A program made the position numbers and the translations under genes. Positions 46,252 to 57,600 of a stretch of 64,000 nucleotides of DNA are shown here, in pieces. The notes below the pieces were generated by a model. That model searched no databases. It was not told the origin of the DNA and saw nothing but the letters and a program-made list of their open reading frames with translations. The stretch lies in assembly GCA_964030475.1 (NCBI GenBank), contig CAXIPT010000008.1, forward strand, positions 5,075,142-5,139,141, read 5' to 3'. The stretch comes from Tethya wilhelma (taxonomy: Eukaryota > Porifera > Demospongiae > Tethyida > Tethyidae). Position 1 is the stretch's first letter. Every line of letters starts with the position of its first letter.

Positions 46252-46779
46252 TCTAGTGGATTGTTTATTGGTTGGTTTGATCTATTAATACGTCCTCAGG
46301 CTAAGTTTCACGGTACACCGGTCACGAGGGAGACATTCTTGGAATGGAGAAAGAGATTTGAAGAGGAGATGAAATTGTCCTCTGGCAAAGACAGCACCTC
46401 TTCACAACCACCGAAATTAACTGGTACTTTTGATGAATATTTCTAAACAAGAAGTAGCAATCTTAAAAGATGTAGTCATTTATATCTTGTAATAGGTCGA
46501 CAGATGTTTGAAAGAGATGCTTCGCTTGCTCTTTCTGATGCACGGTTCCTCACAGAAGGTACATGTGTGTTACACCCATCATAACTTATGCACCAGTATC
46601 ATAGTGTCTGTAATTGACAGTTCTCCATACTATTTAACCATAATTATTATTAATATACACTACATTTATTCTTGTATGTACCAGCTGCTTCAGTTGTTGA
46701 AACAGAAGAACAAGGGACAGTTGAAGTGGATGAATCACTCTTTCAAGACTTGGAGGACTTGCAATTAGAACAAACGTAG
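45478..46779 (+). CDS. RWDD1: RWD domain-containing protein 1 (RWDD1/DFRP2)
   Basis: RWDD1 (DFRP2) stabilises the GTPase DRG2, a ribosome-associated factor. Seven exons: 45478-45487, 45553-45696, 45783-45910, 46040-46183, 46300-46423, 46496-46558, 46685-46779; total 708, 235 residues (human about 243). The N-terminal RWD domain shows YAEEQSSELETLRCIY, FQIKVTV and FTYPPNYPDVAPE. Then ENVGMVMVFTLVSAVQEKLD, a charged helix (EIKSEKERVVREKEEELKR), the family signature FHGTPVTRETFLEWRKRFEE and an acidic end VEVDESLFQDLEDL. The start joins ATGATGGCAG to ATTACGC, giving MMADYAEEQ. The 3' half is repeated at 48848-49326. Confidence 0.93.
46204..46250. repeat. (CT)n then (GT)n in RWDD1 intron 4
   Basis: Compound microsatellite at the left edge of the duplicated segment; the second copy begins just inside its right end. 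Confidence 0.9.
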
Positions 46780-46894
46780 AAACACAGAGGTATTTTATTA
46801 TAGTTTTTATCATTGCATGACATCAACTGTATTATGACAAATAATTATGTTTCCATAGAATCATAGTTTCTTAATAATGCACACTGCCACTCTG

Positions 46895-48566
46895 TCAGTC
46901 CATAGCAATGGTTCTCAACCACTCTATTCCAGTGGCTGTGCTTCTGTGTGTCACATCTTCCCAGTCCTTTCTCAGGAACCACAGCTTCCCTTGCTGTGCA
47001 TAGCTCATCTTCCCTTCTTTGCCTGAGCCTCCTTTGTGCCACACATAGTACCTGTCTCTTTGTTTCTTGCTGCATTTTTGTCGGCAGACGTGCTTTCCTG
47101 GTAGAATTGTGACTCTGAAACCACTCTTTGTAGTGCCCACCCATTCCTTGTCCATTATATTGTGTGTGTTGCTGTCTCCCCAGTCGGGCTTGAGTTGGTC
47201 AATGGCAGTGTTCAGTCTGCTCTGGTCGTTGTAGCTCTGTGGTAGGACATTGCTCATGGCCTTCCACAGCTCTTCTGCAAGTAGCAGAGAGGGTAATGAA
47301 GAGAGAGAAAAACATTGATTACAGACTTTCTGAATTTTCTAAGATTGTTTGGAGAAAAGGTCTTATCAGCCATTAGTATTAATTAACGAGCTATCCATCC
47401 ATACATACACACACATGCACATGTACCTGTTCTCTGTGTCCCTCTAACCATGAACATCCCACAGCACACTGTGGCTCCGCCCCACTTGGCCCGGACCTCA
47501 CCGGGGTGGTGTCCGTAAGACCCAATCAGATCGCTGTCGTTGAAGGTCGTGTACAACCTCTCAGGATTGTTCACGATGAGTGCGTCTATATCATAGTTGG
47601 CGACGTCATAGCCCCAGTGGTTCATGAGTCTCATCATTGTGAGTCTCAGCACCTGTACTTCAGTGAACGCCACGTGCTTTTTGAGCCTCTCAATCTGAGC
47701 TCTTGTGAAGTAGTCACTAGCCGGAGCATAGATACTGTTTATGCCTCTTTCTTGAAGCATCTTGTGTATGGTGTCGTCAAGGCAAACAACTATGACGTGT
47801 GTCAGTGGTGGACTGACTTTAACTTGAGCAGAAATGAGCCAGTTCAGTAGCAGCTCTCTGTAGGTGTAGTCAGAGGAGGCTATGCTAATGGGAGTGCCAT
47901 CTGGAGGTATGGTGGTCAGAATGGATTTTAAGTCTCTCATCCAGCTGGTCCTTAGGAGTCTGTCCATGGGTAAAGTGAACTGTGGCATTGGAAGTGTAAG
48001 GTGCTTTCTAATTGGAAATTTCCCCATTGTGATCTCGTTGAGTTCACTAGTGACATGGTCTGTTCTTGGTACTTTGAGAACTGGTTCTGAAACTTGTGGT
48101 GGCTGTTTATTTGTCGACACATTATGGTTCACTACGTATACACGGTCAGCAGTTGAGGGTGTCAACATTCTAGGCAATGTCTTAGCTATTGGAGAGTGTA
48201 GTGTGTGTTGTTGCCAATGGAGATGTAGCGGAGGTCCTTCACTTGGTTCTCTGCCTTTCTCTGGTAAATTGAACACACTTCTTTCGTTAGTATAGGGAGA
48301 CACTAGTAAATCTGAACACGTACAATCAATATTACCATATAAATATTATTTCATTTGCATAATAATATTATCTATAATACATGGTGACTTAAATTTCCCC
48401 TAGCTATTGAGTGTATAATCAATGGCTCACCTGGTTCATTTCTAAGACCCATCTCACCAGCTGCCCTTCCCTGGGTGAAGTTATGATAGAGTGCCGTGAG
48501 CCAACTCATGGCCACGAGAATACCCACTAGTATACTGTATAACTTTAACCTCTGCTTCAGTAACAT
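46895..48566 (-). CDS. type II membrane glycosyltransferase, Nucleotid_trans family, copy A
   Basis: Three exons, 48566-48431, 48311-47427 and 47274-46895, total 1401, 466 residues. A short basic start and a hydrophobic anchor (LYSILVGILVAMSWLTALY, about residues 9-27) indicate a Golgi-type type II protein. The catalytic part has VIVVCLDDTIHKMLQERG, LRLTMMRLMNHWGYDVANYD, the metal-binding DxD in ANYDIDALIVNNPE, and GGATVCCGMFMVRGTQRTG followed by NDQSRLNTAIDQL. The order K/R..GY.V...D.D..., G.....CG.M, NDQ..LN fits the nucleotide-diphospho-sugar transferase family (PF03407-like), which includes plant xylosyl- and arabinosyltransferases. Donor and acceptor cannot be told from sequence. Neighbour of RWDD1, tail-to-tail. 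Family call moderate; glycosyltransferase fold likely. Confidence 0.7.
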
Positions 48567-48750
48567 CCTGTATACGCCAAGCTCCTATAATCAGACTCTT
48601 GTTAAAGTCTACCAGCCATCAGCAGTCATGTATACCGTACATCAACTGAGCCACTCAATCATAGAGCCACAAAGCAAATGCAACTGTAATCTTGAAGGGT
48701 TTTGATTATGAGATTTACCTCTTGTTACGTATTACGGTATGCAAGCGTAC

Positions 48751-48781
48751 GTCTCTTATACACATCTGACGCTGCCGACGA
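48751..48781. other. transposase-library adapter sequence embedded in the assembly
   Basis: TCTCTTATACACATCT followed immediately by GACGCTGCCGACGA equals the Tn5 mosaic end plus the adjoining Nextera adapter arm in reverse orientation. It sits exactly at the junction between the two 2.55-kb copies. It is not biological sequence. Confidence 0.95.
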
Positions 48782-48847
48782 AGATAGGGTTCAGTGTGTT
48801 CTAGTGGATTGTTTATTGGTTGGTTTGATCTATTAACACGTCCTCAG

Positions 48848-49326
48848 GCTAAGTTTCACGGTACACCAGTCACGAGGGAGACATTCTTGGAATGGAGGAA
48901 GATATTTGAAGAGGAAATGAAATTGTCTTCTGGCAAAGACAGCACCTCTTCACAACCACCTAAATTAACTGGTACTTTGATGAATATTTCTAAACAAGAA
49001 GTGGCAATCTTAAAAGATCTAATTGTTCACATTTTGTAATAGGTCGACAGATGTTTGAAAGAGATGCTTCGCTTGCTCTTTCTGATGCGCGGTTCCTTAC
49101 AGAAGGTACGTGTGTGTTACTACCATCATAACTTATGCACCAGTATCATAGTGTCTGTAATTGACAGTTCTCCATACTATTTAACCATAATTATTATTAA
49201 TATACACTACATCTATTCTTGTATGTACCAGCTGCTTCAGTTGTTGAAACAGAAGAACAAGGGACTGTTGAAGTGGATGAATCACTCTTTCAAGACTTGG
49301 AGGACTTGCAATTAGAACAAACATAG
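48848..49326 (+). pseudogene. RWDD1: RWDD1 exons 5-7, duplicated fragment
   Basis: Exons 48848-48971, 49043-49105 and 49232-49326 correspond exactly in length to RWDD1 exons 5-7, with a few substitutions (RKIFEE for RKRFEE). Exons 1-4, including the RWD domain, are absent. Probably the second haplotype's 3' end. Confidence 0.9.
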
Positions 49327-49446
49327 AAACACAGAGGTATTTTATTATAGTTTTTATCATTGCATGACATCAACTGTATTATGACAAAATAATTATGTTT
49401 CCATAGAATCATAGTTTCTTAATAATGCACACTGCCATGCACTCCA

Positions 49447-51148
49447 TCAGTCCATAGCAATGGTTCTCAACCACTCTATTCCAGTGGCTGTGCTTCTGTG
49501 TGTCACATCTTCCCAGTCCTTTCTCAGGAACCACAGCTTCCCTTGCTGTGCGTAGCTCACCTTCCCTTCTTTGCCTGACCCTCCTTTGTGCCACACATAG
49601 TACCTGTCTCTTTGTTTCTTGCTGCATTTTTGTCGGCAGACGTACTTTCCCGGTAGAATTGTGACTCTGAAACCACTCTTTGTAGTGCCCACCCATTCCT
49701 TGTCCATTATATTGTGTGTGTTGCTGTCTCCCCAGTTGGGCTTGAGTTGGTCAATGGCAGTGTTCAGTCTGCTCTGGTCGTTGTAGCTCTGTGGTAGGAC
49801 ATTGCTCATGGCCTTCCACAGCTCTTCTGCAAGTAGCAGAGAGAGCAGTGAAGAGAGAGAAAAGAATAAAACATTGATGACAGACTTTCTGAATTTTGTC
49901 ATATAATTCACACTAAAAATTAATGTCATAGATTATTTGGAGAAAAGGTCTTATCAGCCATTAGTATTAATTAATGAGCTATCCATCCGTACATATACAT
50001 ACACACATACATACATAAACGTGTACCTGTTCTCTGTGTTCCTCTAACCATGAACATCCCACAGCACACTGTGGCTCCGCCCCACTTGGCCCGGACCTCA
50101 CCGGGGTGGTGTCCGTAAGACCCAATCAGATCGCTGTCGTTGAAGGTTGTGTACAACCTCTCAGGATTGTTCACAATGAGTGCGTCTATATCATAGTTGG
50201 CGACATCATAGCCCCAGTGGTTCATGAGTCTCATCATTGTTAGTCTCAGCACCTGTACTTCAGTGAACGCCACGTGCTTTTTGAGCCTCTCAATCTGAGC
50301 TCTTGTGAAGTAGTCACTAGCCGGAGCATAGATGCTGTTTATGCCTCTTTCTTGAAGCATCTTGTGTATGGTGTCGTCAAGGCAAACAACTATGACGTGT
50401 GTCAGTGGTGGACTGACTTTAACTTGAGCAGAAATGAGCCAGTTCAGAAGCAGCTCTCTGTAAGTGTAGTCAGAGGAGGCTATGCTGATGGGAGTGCCAT
50501 TTGGAGGTATGGTGGTCAGAATGGATTTTAAGTCTCTCATCCAGCTGGTCCTTAGGAGTTTGTCGATGGGTAAAGTGAACTGTGGCATTGGAAGTGTAAG
50601 GTGCTTTCTAATTGGAAATTTCCCCATTGGTATGTCGTTGAGTTCACCTAGTGTGTCTGTTCTTGGTACTTTGAGAACTGGTTCTGAAACTTGTGGTGGC
50701 TGTTTATTTGTCGACATGTTATAGTTCACTACATGGTCAGCAGTTGAGGGTGTCAACGTTCTAGGCAATGTCTTAGCTATTGGAGAGTGTAGTGTGTGTT
50801 GTTGCCAATGGAGATGTAGCGGAGGTCCTTCACTTGGTTCTCTGCCTTTCTCTGGTAAATTGAACACACCTCTTTTGTTGGTATAGGGAGACACTAGTAA
50901 ATCTGAACACATACAATCAATATTACCATAGATAATATATTTCATTGCGTATATTATCTATGGTATTACATGGTGACTTAAACTTCCACTAGCTGTATAA
51001 TCAATGGCTCACCTGGTTCATTTCTAAGACTCATCTCACCAGCTACCCTTCCCTGGGTGAAGTTATGATAGAGTGCCGTGAGCCAACTCATGGCCACGAG
51101 AATACCCACCAGTATACTGTATAACTTTAACCTCTGCTTCAGTAACAT
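49447..51148 (-). CDS. type II membrane glycosyltransferase, Nucleotid_trans family, copy B
   Basis: Three exons, 51148-51013, 50902-50027 and 49826-49447, total 1392, 463 residues. Same architecture as copy A: anchor, DxD in NYDIDALIVN, CCGMFMVRG, and a basic Cys-containing end (CRQKCSKKQRDRYYVWHKGG). It is three residues shorter in the stem region between anchor and catalytic domain and differs by scattered substitutions; catalytic blocks are identical. Both copies are intact. It is either an allele placed in tandem or a very recent paralogue; the adapter at the junction favours the first. Confidence 0.7.
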
Positions 51149-51637
51149 CCTGTATATGCCAAGCTCCTATAATCAGACTCTTGTTAAAGTCTACCAGCCA
51201 TCAGCAGTCATGTATACCGTACATTGACTGAGCCACTCAATCATAGAGCCACAGAGCAAATGCAACTGTAATCTTGAAGGGTTTTGATTCTGAGATTATG
51301 AGATTTACCTCTTGTTACGTACTATGGTAGCAAGACCACTGCTGTGGAATGTCAATTGCTATAGAAACATATTGGAAGCTGTGGAATGTACTTACCCCAT
51401 ACACCATTAACATAAAAGTTTTAATTTAATCAGCATATTTTTAAATGAGCATTGGGACATTATTATCATTATACAATAAGTATTGAAATAGAAAGCGTAT
51501 AAGAGCTTATAAGCTGTGCACTTGAAGTTCATTAGTTCTACATAATATCAGCAAATTATTGTGTGTATAAATGCAATACAATAAAATTATACTATAACAT
51601 AAACCATACTAGAGTTATATAATAGCCAGTGTGGTGT
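51149..51637. other. intergenic, no gene seen
   Basis: A+T-rich stretch between the start of glycosyltransferase copy B and the end of the ankyrin gene. Both genes lie on the minus strand. The last part of the 2.55-kb duplication ends near 51330. Confidence 0.5.
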
Positions 51638-54600
51638 TCATTGAACTGGGCAGTTTGGCTCGTCCCCTCCTAGCCCCCCTCCTAGCCCACCTCCTAGCCC
51701 ACCACCACCACCACGAAGAAGACGTCCCAAATCTTCGTTCTCGTTCTCGTTCTGTTCGTTCCCTTCACCAAGCATCCTGTGCACATAACATGACACACTC
51801 ATAAATAATAATGTTATAGATATCAACAGAAATGATAGCCACTTTATACCTGCCAAGAAGAGATTGCATCTGGGCTAGGTTTGCTGCCAACTCTTCGTGG
51901 AGATTTTCTCCTGATTTTGCCGCCTGCATATAAATGAATTATACAAGAAAACAATCATTTCACACAGAACAATACAATGAGTAGATCTAGAAATGATTTT
52001 ACAAACCCTCACCTTGGTTTCATCTTCGCTAACAGGCTCTCCTTTCAGAAACTTGACAATGACATCACGTCTGTTCACAGTGGCTAGAGTGAGAGGGGTG
52101 ATACCTTTCTTGTCCTTCGTCTCCCCACTGCAACCATACTCTGTCAAGAGGAGCTTCACGACACCAAAATGGCCGTCCTGACAGGCATAGTGAAGTGGAG
52201 TGCGTCCATGAGAGTCTTTTACGTCCATCACATCTCGATCCTTAGAGCCAAAGAATTGGAGAATCTCAACCTGTCCGTTTGAAGCAGCAAGATGAACTGG
52301 TGTGACACCATAACGCATATCCTTACTTCGAATCTCACAAGAGCATTCGTTTACAAGAAACTTAACCATCTCAAAGTGGCCTTGTTGGCTAGCACAGTGT
52401 AGGCCAGTCCTTCCTCCCTCATCCTTCACATTGAAGTCAATATTTGGTAGAGTAACAAAGAAGCGTGCGATATACATGTGACCGTTAAAGCAGGCCAAAT
52501 GCCATGCTGTCACTCCATTGATGTCACCAAGCATGGCGTCTGCGTTGTGGTTTTGGATGAGGTAGCGTACAATGTCTGTGTGTCCGTTTTGGCTGCTCTG
52601 ATGCAAAGGTGTCCGAGCACTTTTCCTTCCTAGAACATTCATGTCACAGGTGCCAAGAGAAGCAAAGTACTTGATGAGTTCAAACCCATTATTTCCAGCA
52701 GCTAGATGGACGGAGGTGACTCCGCTAGCAGTATCAAACTGCATGGGGTCACACTTATAAGTGTCCACTAAGAGGCGTGCTATTTCTAGGTAGCCACTTT
52801 GGCTGGCGCAATGAAGAGCAGTGCGGCCATTTTTATCGGCATGATTGTGAACGCAAGTCTTTCGAGCTGCCATATATTCCACTATATCGAAATGACCAGC
52901 TTCGGCTGCAAGCTGAAAGGGTGTGACATGCTTCTCATCTTCAAACATCAGGTCGGCATTGTGCTCCCCAACTAAAAATTTGGCAATTTCCAGATGGCCA
53001 TTTTGGCTGGCATAATGGAGGGGAGTCCTCTTGTGTTTGTCGATGACATTGATGACACAGCCGGGCTGGGAAACGAGGAATTTCACCACACGAGTGTGGC
53101 CATTGTGAGCGGAATTGTGCAGAGGAGTGTGGCCATCGGAGTCCTTGGCGTTGATGTCACTGTGACACTCGTGCACCAGGTGCTCCACTATGTTCAGGTT
53201 GCCTGCAAACGCAGCATTGTGGAGAATGGTCTCTCCATTCGGTCCCTTTGAGTTGATAATCTCCTTTAGGTTCAGTACTCGAGCCAGCGCTGTTTTGAGC
53301 TCGTCAAGATCACCAGCAACTGCATGCTGACGGAGAATGAAATTGAGTGGGTTTTTCTCCATTGTTGATGCTAACCAGTTGTTGTCTTTCGCATTGAAAG
53401 CAGTTTCGAGTCCTTTAGGATTGTAACTTAGTGGAAAGCGTTCTTTCAGGTATGCAAGAGTTTCTGTCTCTCCTTTGAGTGCAGCTAAGTCTGTGGGCGT
53501 GAGTCCAAGAGAGTCCTTCAGATTGGAGTCACAGCTGCACTCTTGGACGAGATACTTGACAACATCAATGTAGCCGCTCATTGCAGCATAGTGCAGCGAG
53601 GAGCGGCCATGTTTGTCTTGGACACTGGGAGAGACGCCGGGACGACTGCACAAGAATTGGAGGAGCTTGAGATTACCATTATTGGCAGCTAGATGCAATG
53701 CAGTCACTTCATGGTCTGAGTCTTTCATCATCGGATCCACATTACATACAAGTACAAGAAATTTAGCAATGTCCAGGTTTCCTTGCTGGCTGGCACAATG
53801 GAGGGAGGTCCTACCACTGCTGTCTGTAGCCGAAGGATTGCTGTTCTTTTGCTCGGCAAGAAGTTTCACGATCGCAGCATGACCGGCAAACGCTGCTAGA
53901 TGCATGGGGGTTGATCCCTTTGCATCTCTGCCCATGCTACCACACTTGCCTTCGTTCAAGAGAGCAGCAACTGTTTTCAAGTGGCCATTTTGACTGGCAT
54001 AATGTATGGGCATTCTTCCATTGTTGTCTTTTATGCTCAAATTGCGATCGTTGAGTGATATGAAGTAGAGGATGGTACTGGTGTGACCTTCGTGTGCAGC
54101 ATTGTGAATGGGGGAGTGTCCATCTTTGTCCAGTGCATTCACATCACAGTTACACTCGCCAACAAGGTACTTCACAACATCAAGCTTCCCAGCGAATGCA
54201 GCATTGTGTAGCACGGTCTCTCTCTGTGGCCCTCTCTCATTGAGTATACTGGTGCCATTCTGTCTCACAGCTTCTTTAACCTTTTCCAAGTTTCCTTCAA
54301 CAGCCATCATTCGTACAGCTATACTCTGAGGTCGATTGTGGAGAGTGGATTGCAACCATGATTCACCCGATTGCAGTGTCGCTTCGGGTATGTTATTCAT
54401 GCCTTCTCTGTTGAGCGTGAAATGCTGACTGTCGCCCGAGTTCTCCTTGATCAGGTCAATGATGTGTTGGTAGCCTTTGAGGGAGGCCAGATGGAATGGA
54501 GTAACGTGATTCACATCTTCCCGGTGTGGGTTGCAGGAATATTTCGTAATCAATAGCTTCGTCACTTCGACGTAGCCTTCTTGGCAGCTGTAGTGGAGAG

Positions 54601-57600
54601 GTGTTCGTCCATGCATGTCTTTTGCTTCCGGATCACAATCCTGTCGAGAGCAGAGGTACGAGACAACCTGAGTGTGACCGTTATTTGCTGCGAGATGAAG
54701 AGGAGTGACTTTAGTGTGGTAGCATGGGCAGAGATGCAAAGGGATCAACCCCCATGCATCTAGCAGCGTTTGCCGGTCATGTTTGTCTTGGACACTGGGA
54801 GAGACGCCGGGACGACTGCACAAGAATTGGAGGAGCTTGAGATTGCCATTATTGGCAGCTAGATGCAATGCAGTCACTTCATGGTCTGAGTCTTTCATCA
54901 TCGGATCCACATTACATACAAGTACAAGAAATTTAGCAATGTCCAGGTTTCCTTGCTGGCTGGCACAATGGAGGGAGGTCCTACCACTGCTGTCTGTAGC
55001 CGAAGGATTGCTGTTCTTTTGCTCGGCAAGTAATTTCACGATCGCAGCATGACCGGCAAACGCTGCTAGATGCATGGGGGTTGATCCCTTTGCATCTCTG
55101 CCCATGCTACCACACTTGCCTTCGTTCAAGAGAGCAGCGACTGTTTTCAAGTGGCCATTTTGACTGGCATAATGTATGGGCATTCTTCCATTGTTGTCTT
55201 TTATGCTCAAATTGCGATCGTTAAGTGATATGAAGTAGAGGATGGTACTGGTGTGACCTTCGTGTGCAGCATTATGAATGGGGGAGTGGCCATCTTTGTC
55301 CAGTGCATTCACATCACAGTTACACTCGCCAACAAGGTACTTCACAACATCAAGCTTCCCAGCGAATGCAGCATTGTGTAGCACGGTCTCTCTCTGTGGC
55401 CCTCTCTCATTGAGTATACTGGTGCCATTCTGTCTCACAGCTTCTTTAACCTTTTCCAAGTTTCCTTCAACAGCCATCATCCGTACGGCTATGCTCTGAG
55501 GTCGATTGTGGAGAGTGGATTGCAACCATGATTCACCCGATTGTAGCATCGCTTCGGGTATGTTATTCATGCCTTCTCTGTTGAGCGTGAAATGCTGACT
55601 GTCGCCCGAGTTCTCCTTGATCAGGTCAATGATGTGTTGGTAGCCTTTGAGGGAGGCCAGATGGAATGGAGTAACGTGATTCACATCTTCCCGGTGTGGG
55701 TTGCAGGAATATTTCGTAATCAATAGCTTCGTCACTTCAATGTAGCCTTCTTGGCAGCTATAATGGAGAGGTGTTCGTCCATGCATGTCTTTTGCTTCCG
55801 GATCACAATCCTGTCGAGAGCAGAGGTACGAGACAACTTGAGTGTGACCGTTATTTGCTGCGAGATGAAGAGGAGTGACTTTGTAAGCCTTGTCAGTTAC
55901 ATTGCAGCTCACTCCACACTCGGATGTGACAAATTTGACAATGTCAAGGTGCCCTTGTTGGCTGGCACAGTGTATCGCTCTGCGACCGTTCGAATCTTGG
56001 TGATTTGGATCCGACTTGCCCTCTTTCACGAGATACTTGAAGACCTGTAGGTAACCAGCCTCTGCAGCAAGGTGAGCTGGGACCACATCTGTCTTGTCCA
56101 GTGCCATGACCTCGGAGTGGAACTCCTCCACAAGGACTTTGACCGTTTCCAGGTGGCCATTTTGGCTGGCAAAGTGAAGAGGAATGCGAGAGTTCTTGTC
56201 CTTTGTGTTCACGTTGCAACTTGGTAGAGAGCCTAGAAATCGTACCACTTCGGTGTACCCTTCATGAGCTGCATTGTGTACAGGGGTGTGTCCATCCTCG
56301 TCCAGACAGTTGACATCACACTGACACTCTTCCACTAGATATTTCACCACGTTCAGGTGGCCGGCAAAACTGGCATTGTGAAGCAACGTCTCATCTTGCA
56401 GTCCTTTGGAATGAACTAGCTCAGGATCATCTTGCACTGCTTGTTTCAGCTTGGTCAGGTTCCCTTCAATGGCGGTCATTCTGGCTCCAAGTCTTTTAGG
56501 ACTAAGGTTGCCTGCTTTAAGGCGCTGAAATTGCTCGAATAAGTTGTTCAAGTTTGAAGATGGTGACTCAAGTTCTGCTTCATCTGGAACTTGAACATTG
56601 TTGTTCTCGTAGAACTGAACCACTTGACGCGAGCCAGTCACTACAGCAAGCTTCACCGGCGTGTTGCCCCTCTTGTCTTGAATGTGAGGATCACAGTTTT
56701 TTTCCTTTACAAGATATCGTACAACATCTATGCGGTCACTCTGTGAAGCATAGTGAAGTGCAGTTCTTCCATGCTTGTCTGCAAGATCACACTTGCAGGC
56801 TGGCACTGAGCAGAGTAGTTTGACTACACCCAAGTGTCCATTGTTGGCGGCTAGATGCAAGGGTGTGATTTCGTGAGTGATGTCCTGGGAGTTGCAGTCA
56901 GATGAGCACTCTGTGATTAGGAAGTCTACCAACTCACCATGACCTTGTTGGCTAGCACAGTGAAGAGCTGTACGGCCATCGTTGTCCTTGATATCAGGAT
57001 CACAGTCCACTTTCTGGACCAGCAGCTTCACGATTGAAAAATGACCGTTAAAGGAGGCTATCTGGAGAGGTGTTGTTCCTTCCTTGTCTTGTACATTGCG
57101 ACAAGAACTGTCTCGCTCAAGTAGCATTTCCACAATCTCTTTATGTCCATTCTGACAAGCACTGTGGAGTGGTAGGCGGCCATTTTTGTCTGGTATGTCT
57201 ACCACGGTTTCACTCCTCCTAAGCATAAATCTGACAATGTCCGTGTGGCCTTTGTGAGCAGCGCAGTGCAAGGGAGTGTCGTTATCACTGTCAGGTTTAT
57301 TGATCCATTCTCCGTATCCTTGTCTATTCACAAGGTACTCCACAACATCAAAGTGGCCAGAAAAGGCAGCCAAGTGCAAAGCAGTTTCACCCTGAGGACC
57401 GACAAACACATCAGCAGTTTTCTTTCTTTCCATAATCTCCTGAAGTTTTTTCAGATCTCCATTTGCAGCCAATGCATTTATTAGTAGTCCTTGAGTTTGA
57501 GTGCCACTTGTCATATCATCAAGGTTTGATTTGGAGTCCTGAGGCGAGTCGGCTTTTAGAAACTCCAGAATTGTGATATTTCCATTTATGGCAGCAAGTT

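Larger units (their letters stand above)
46245..51330. repeat. 2.55-kb tandem duplication (RWDD1 3' half plus glycosyltransferase)
   Basis: 46245 to about 48740 corresponds to 48794 to about 51330. Copies differ by scattered substitutions and small in-frame indels. The junction contains adapter-like sequence at 48751-48781. Confidence 0.92.
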
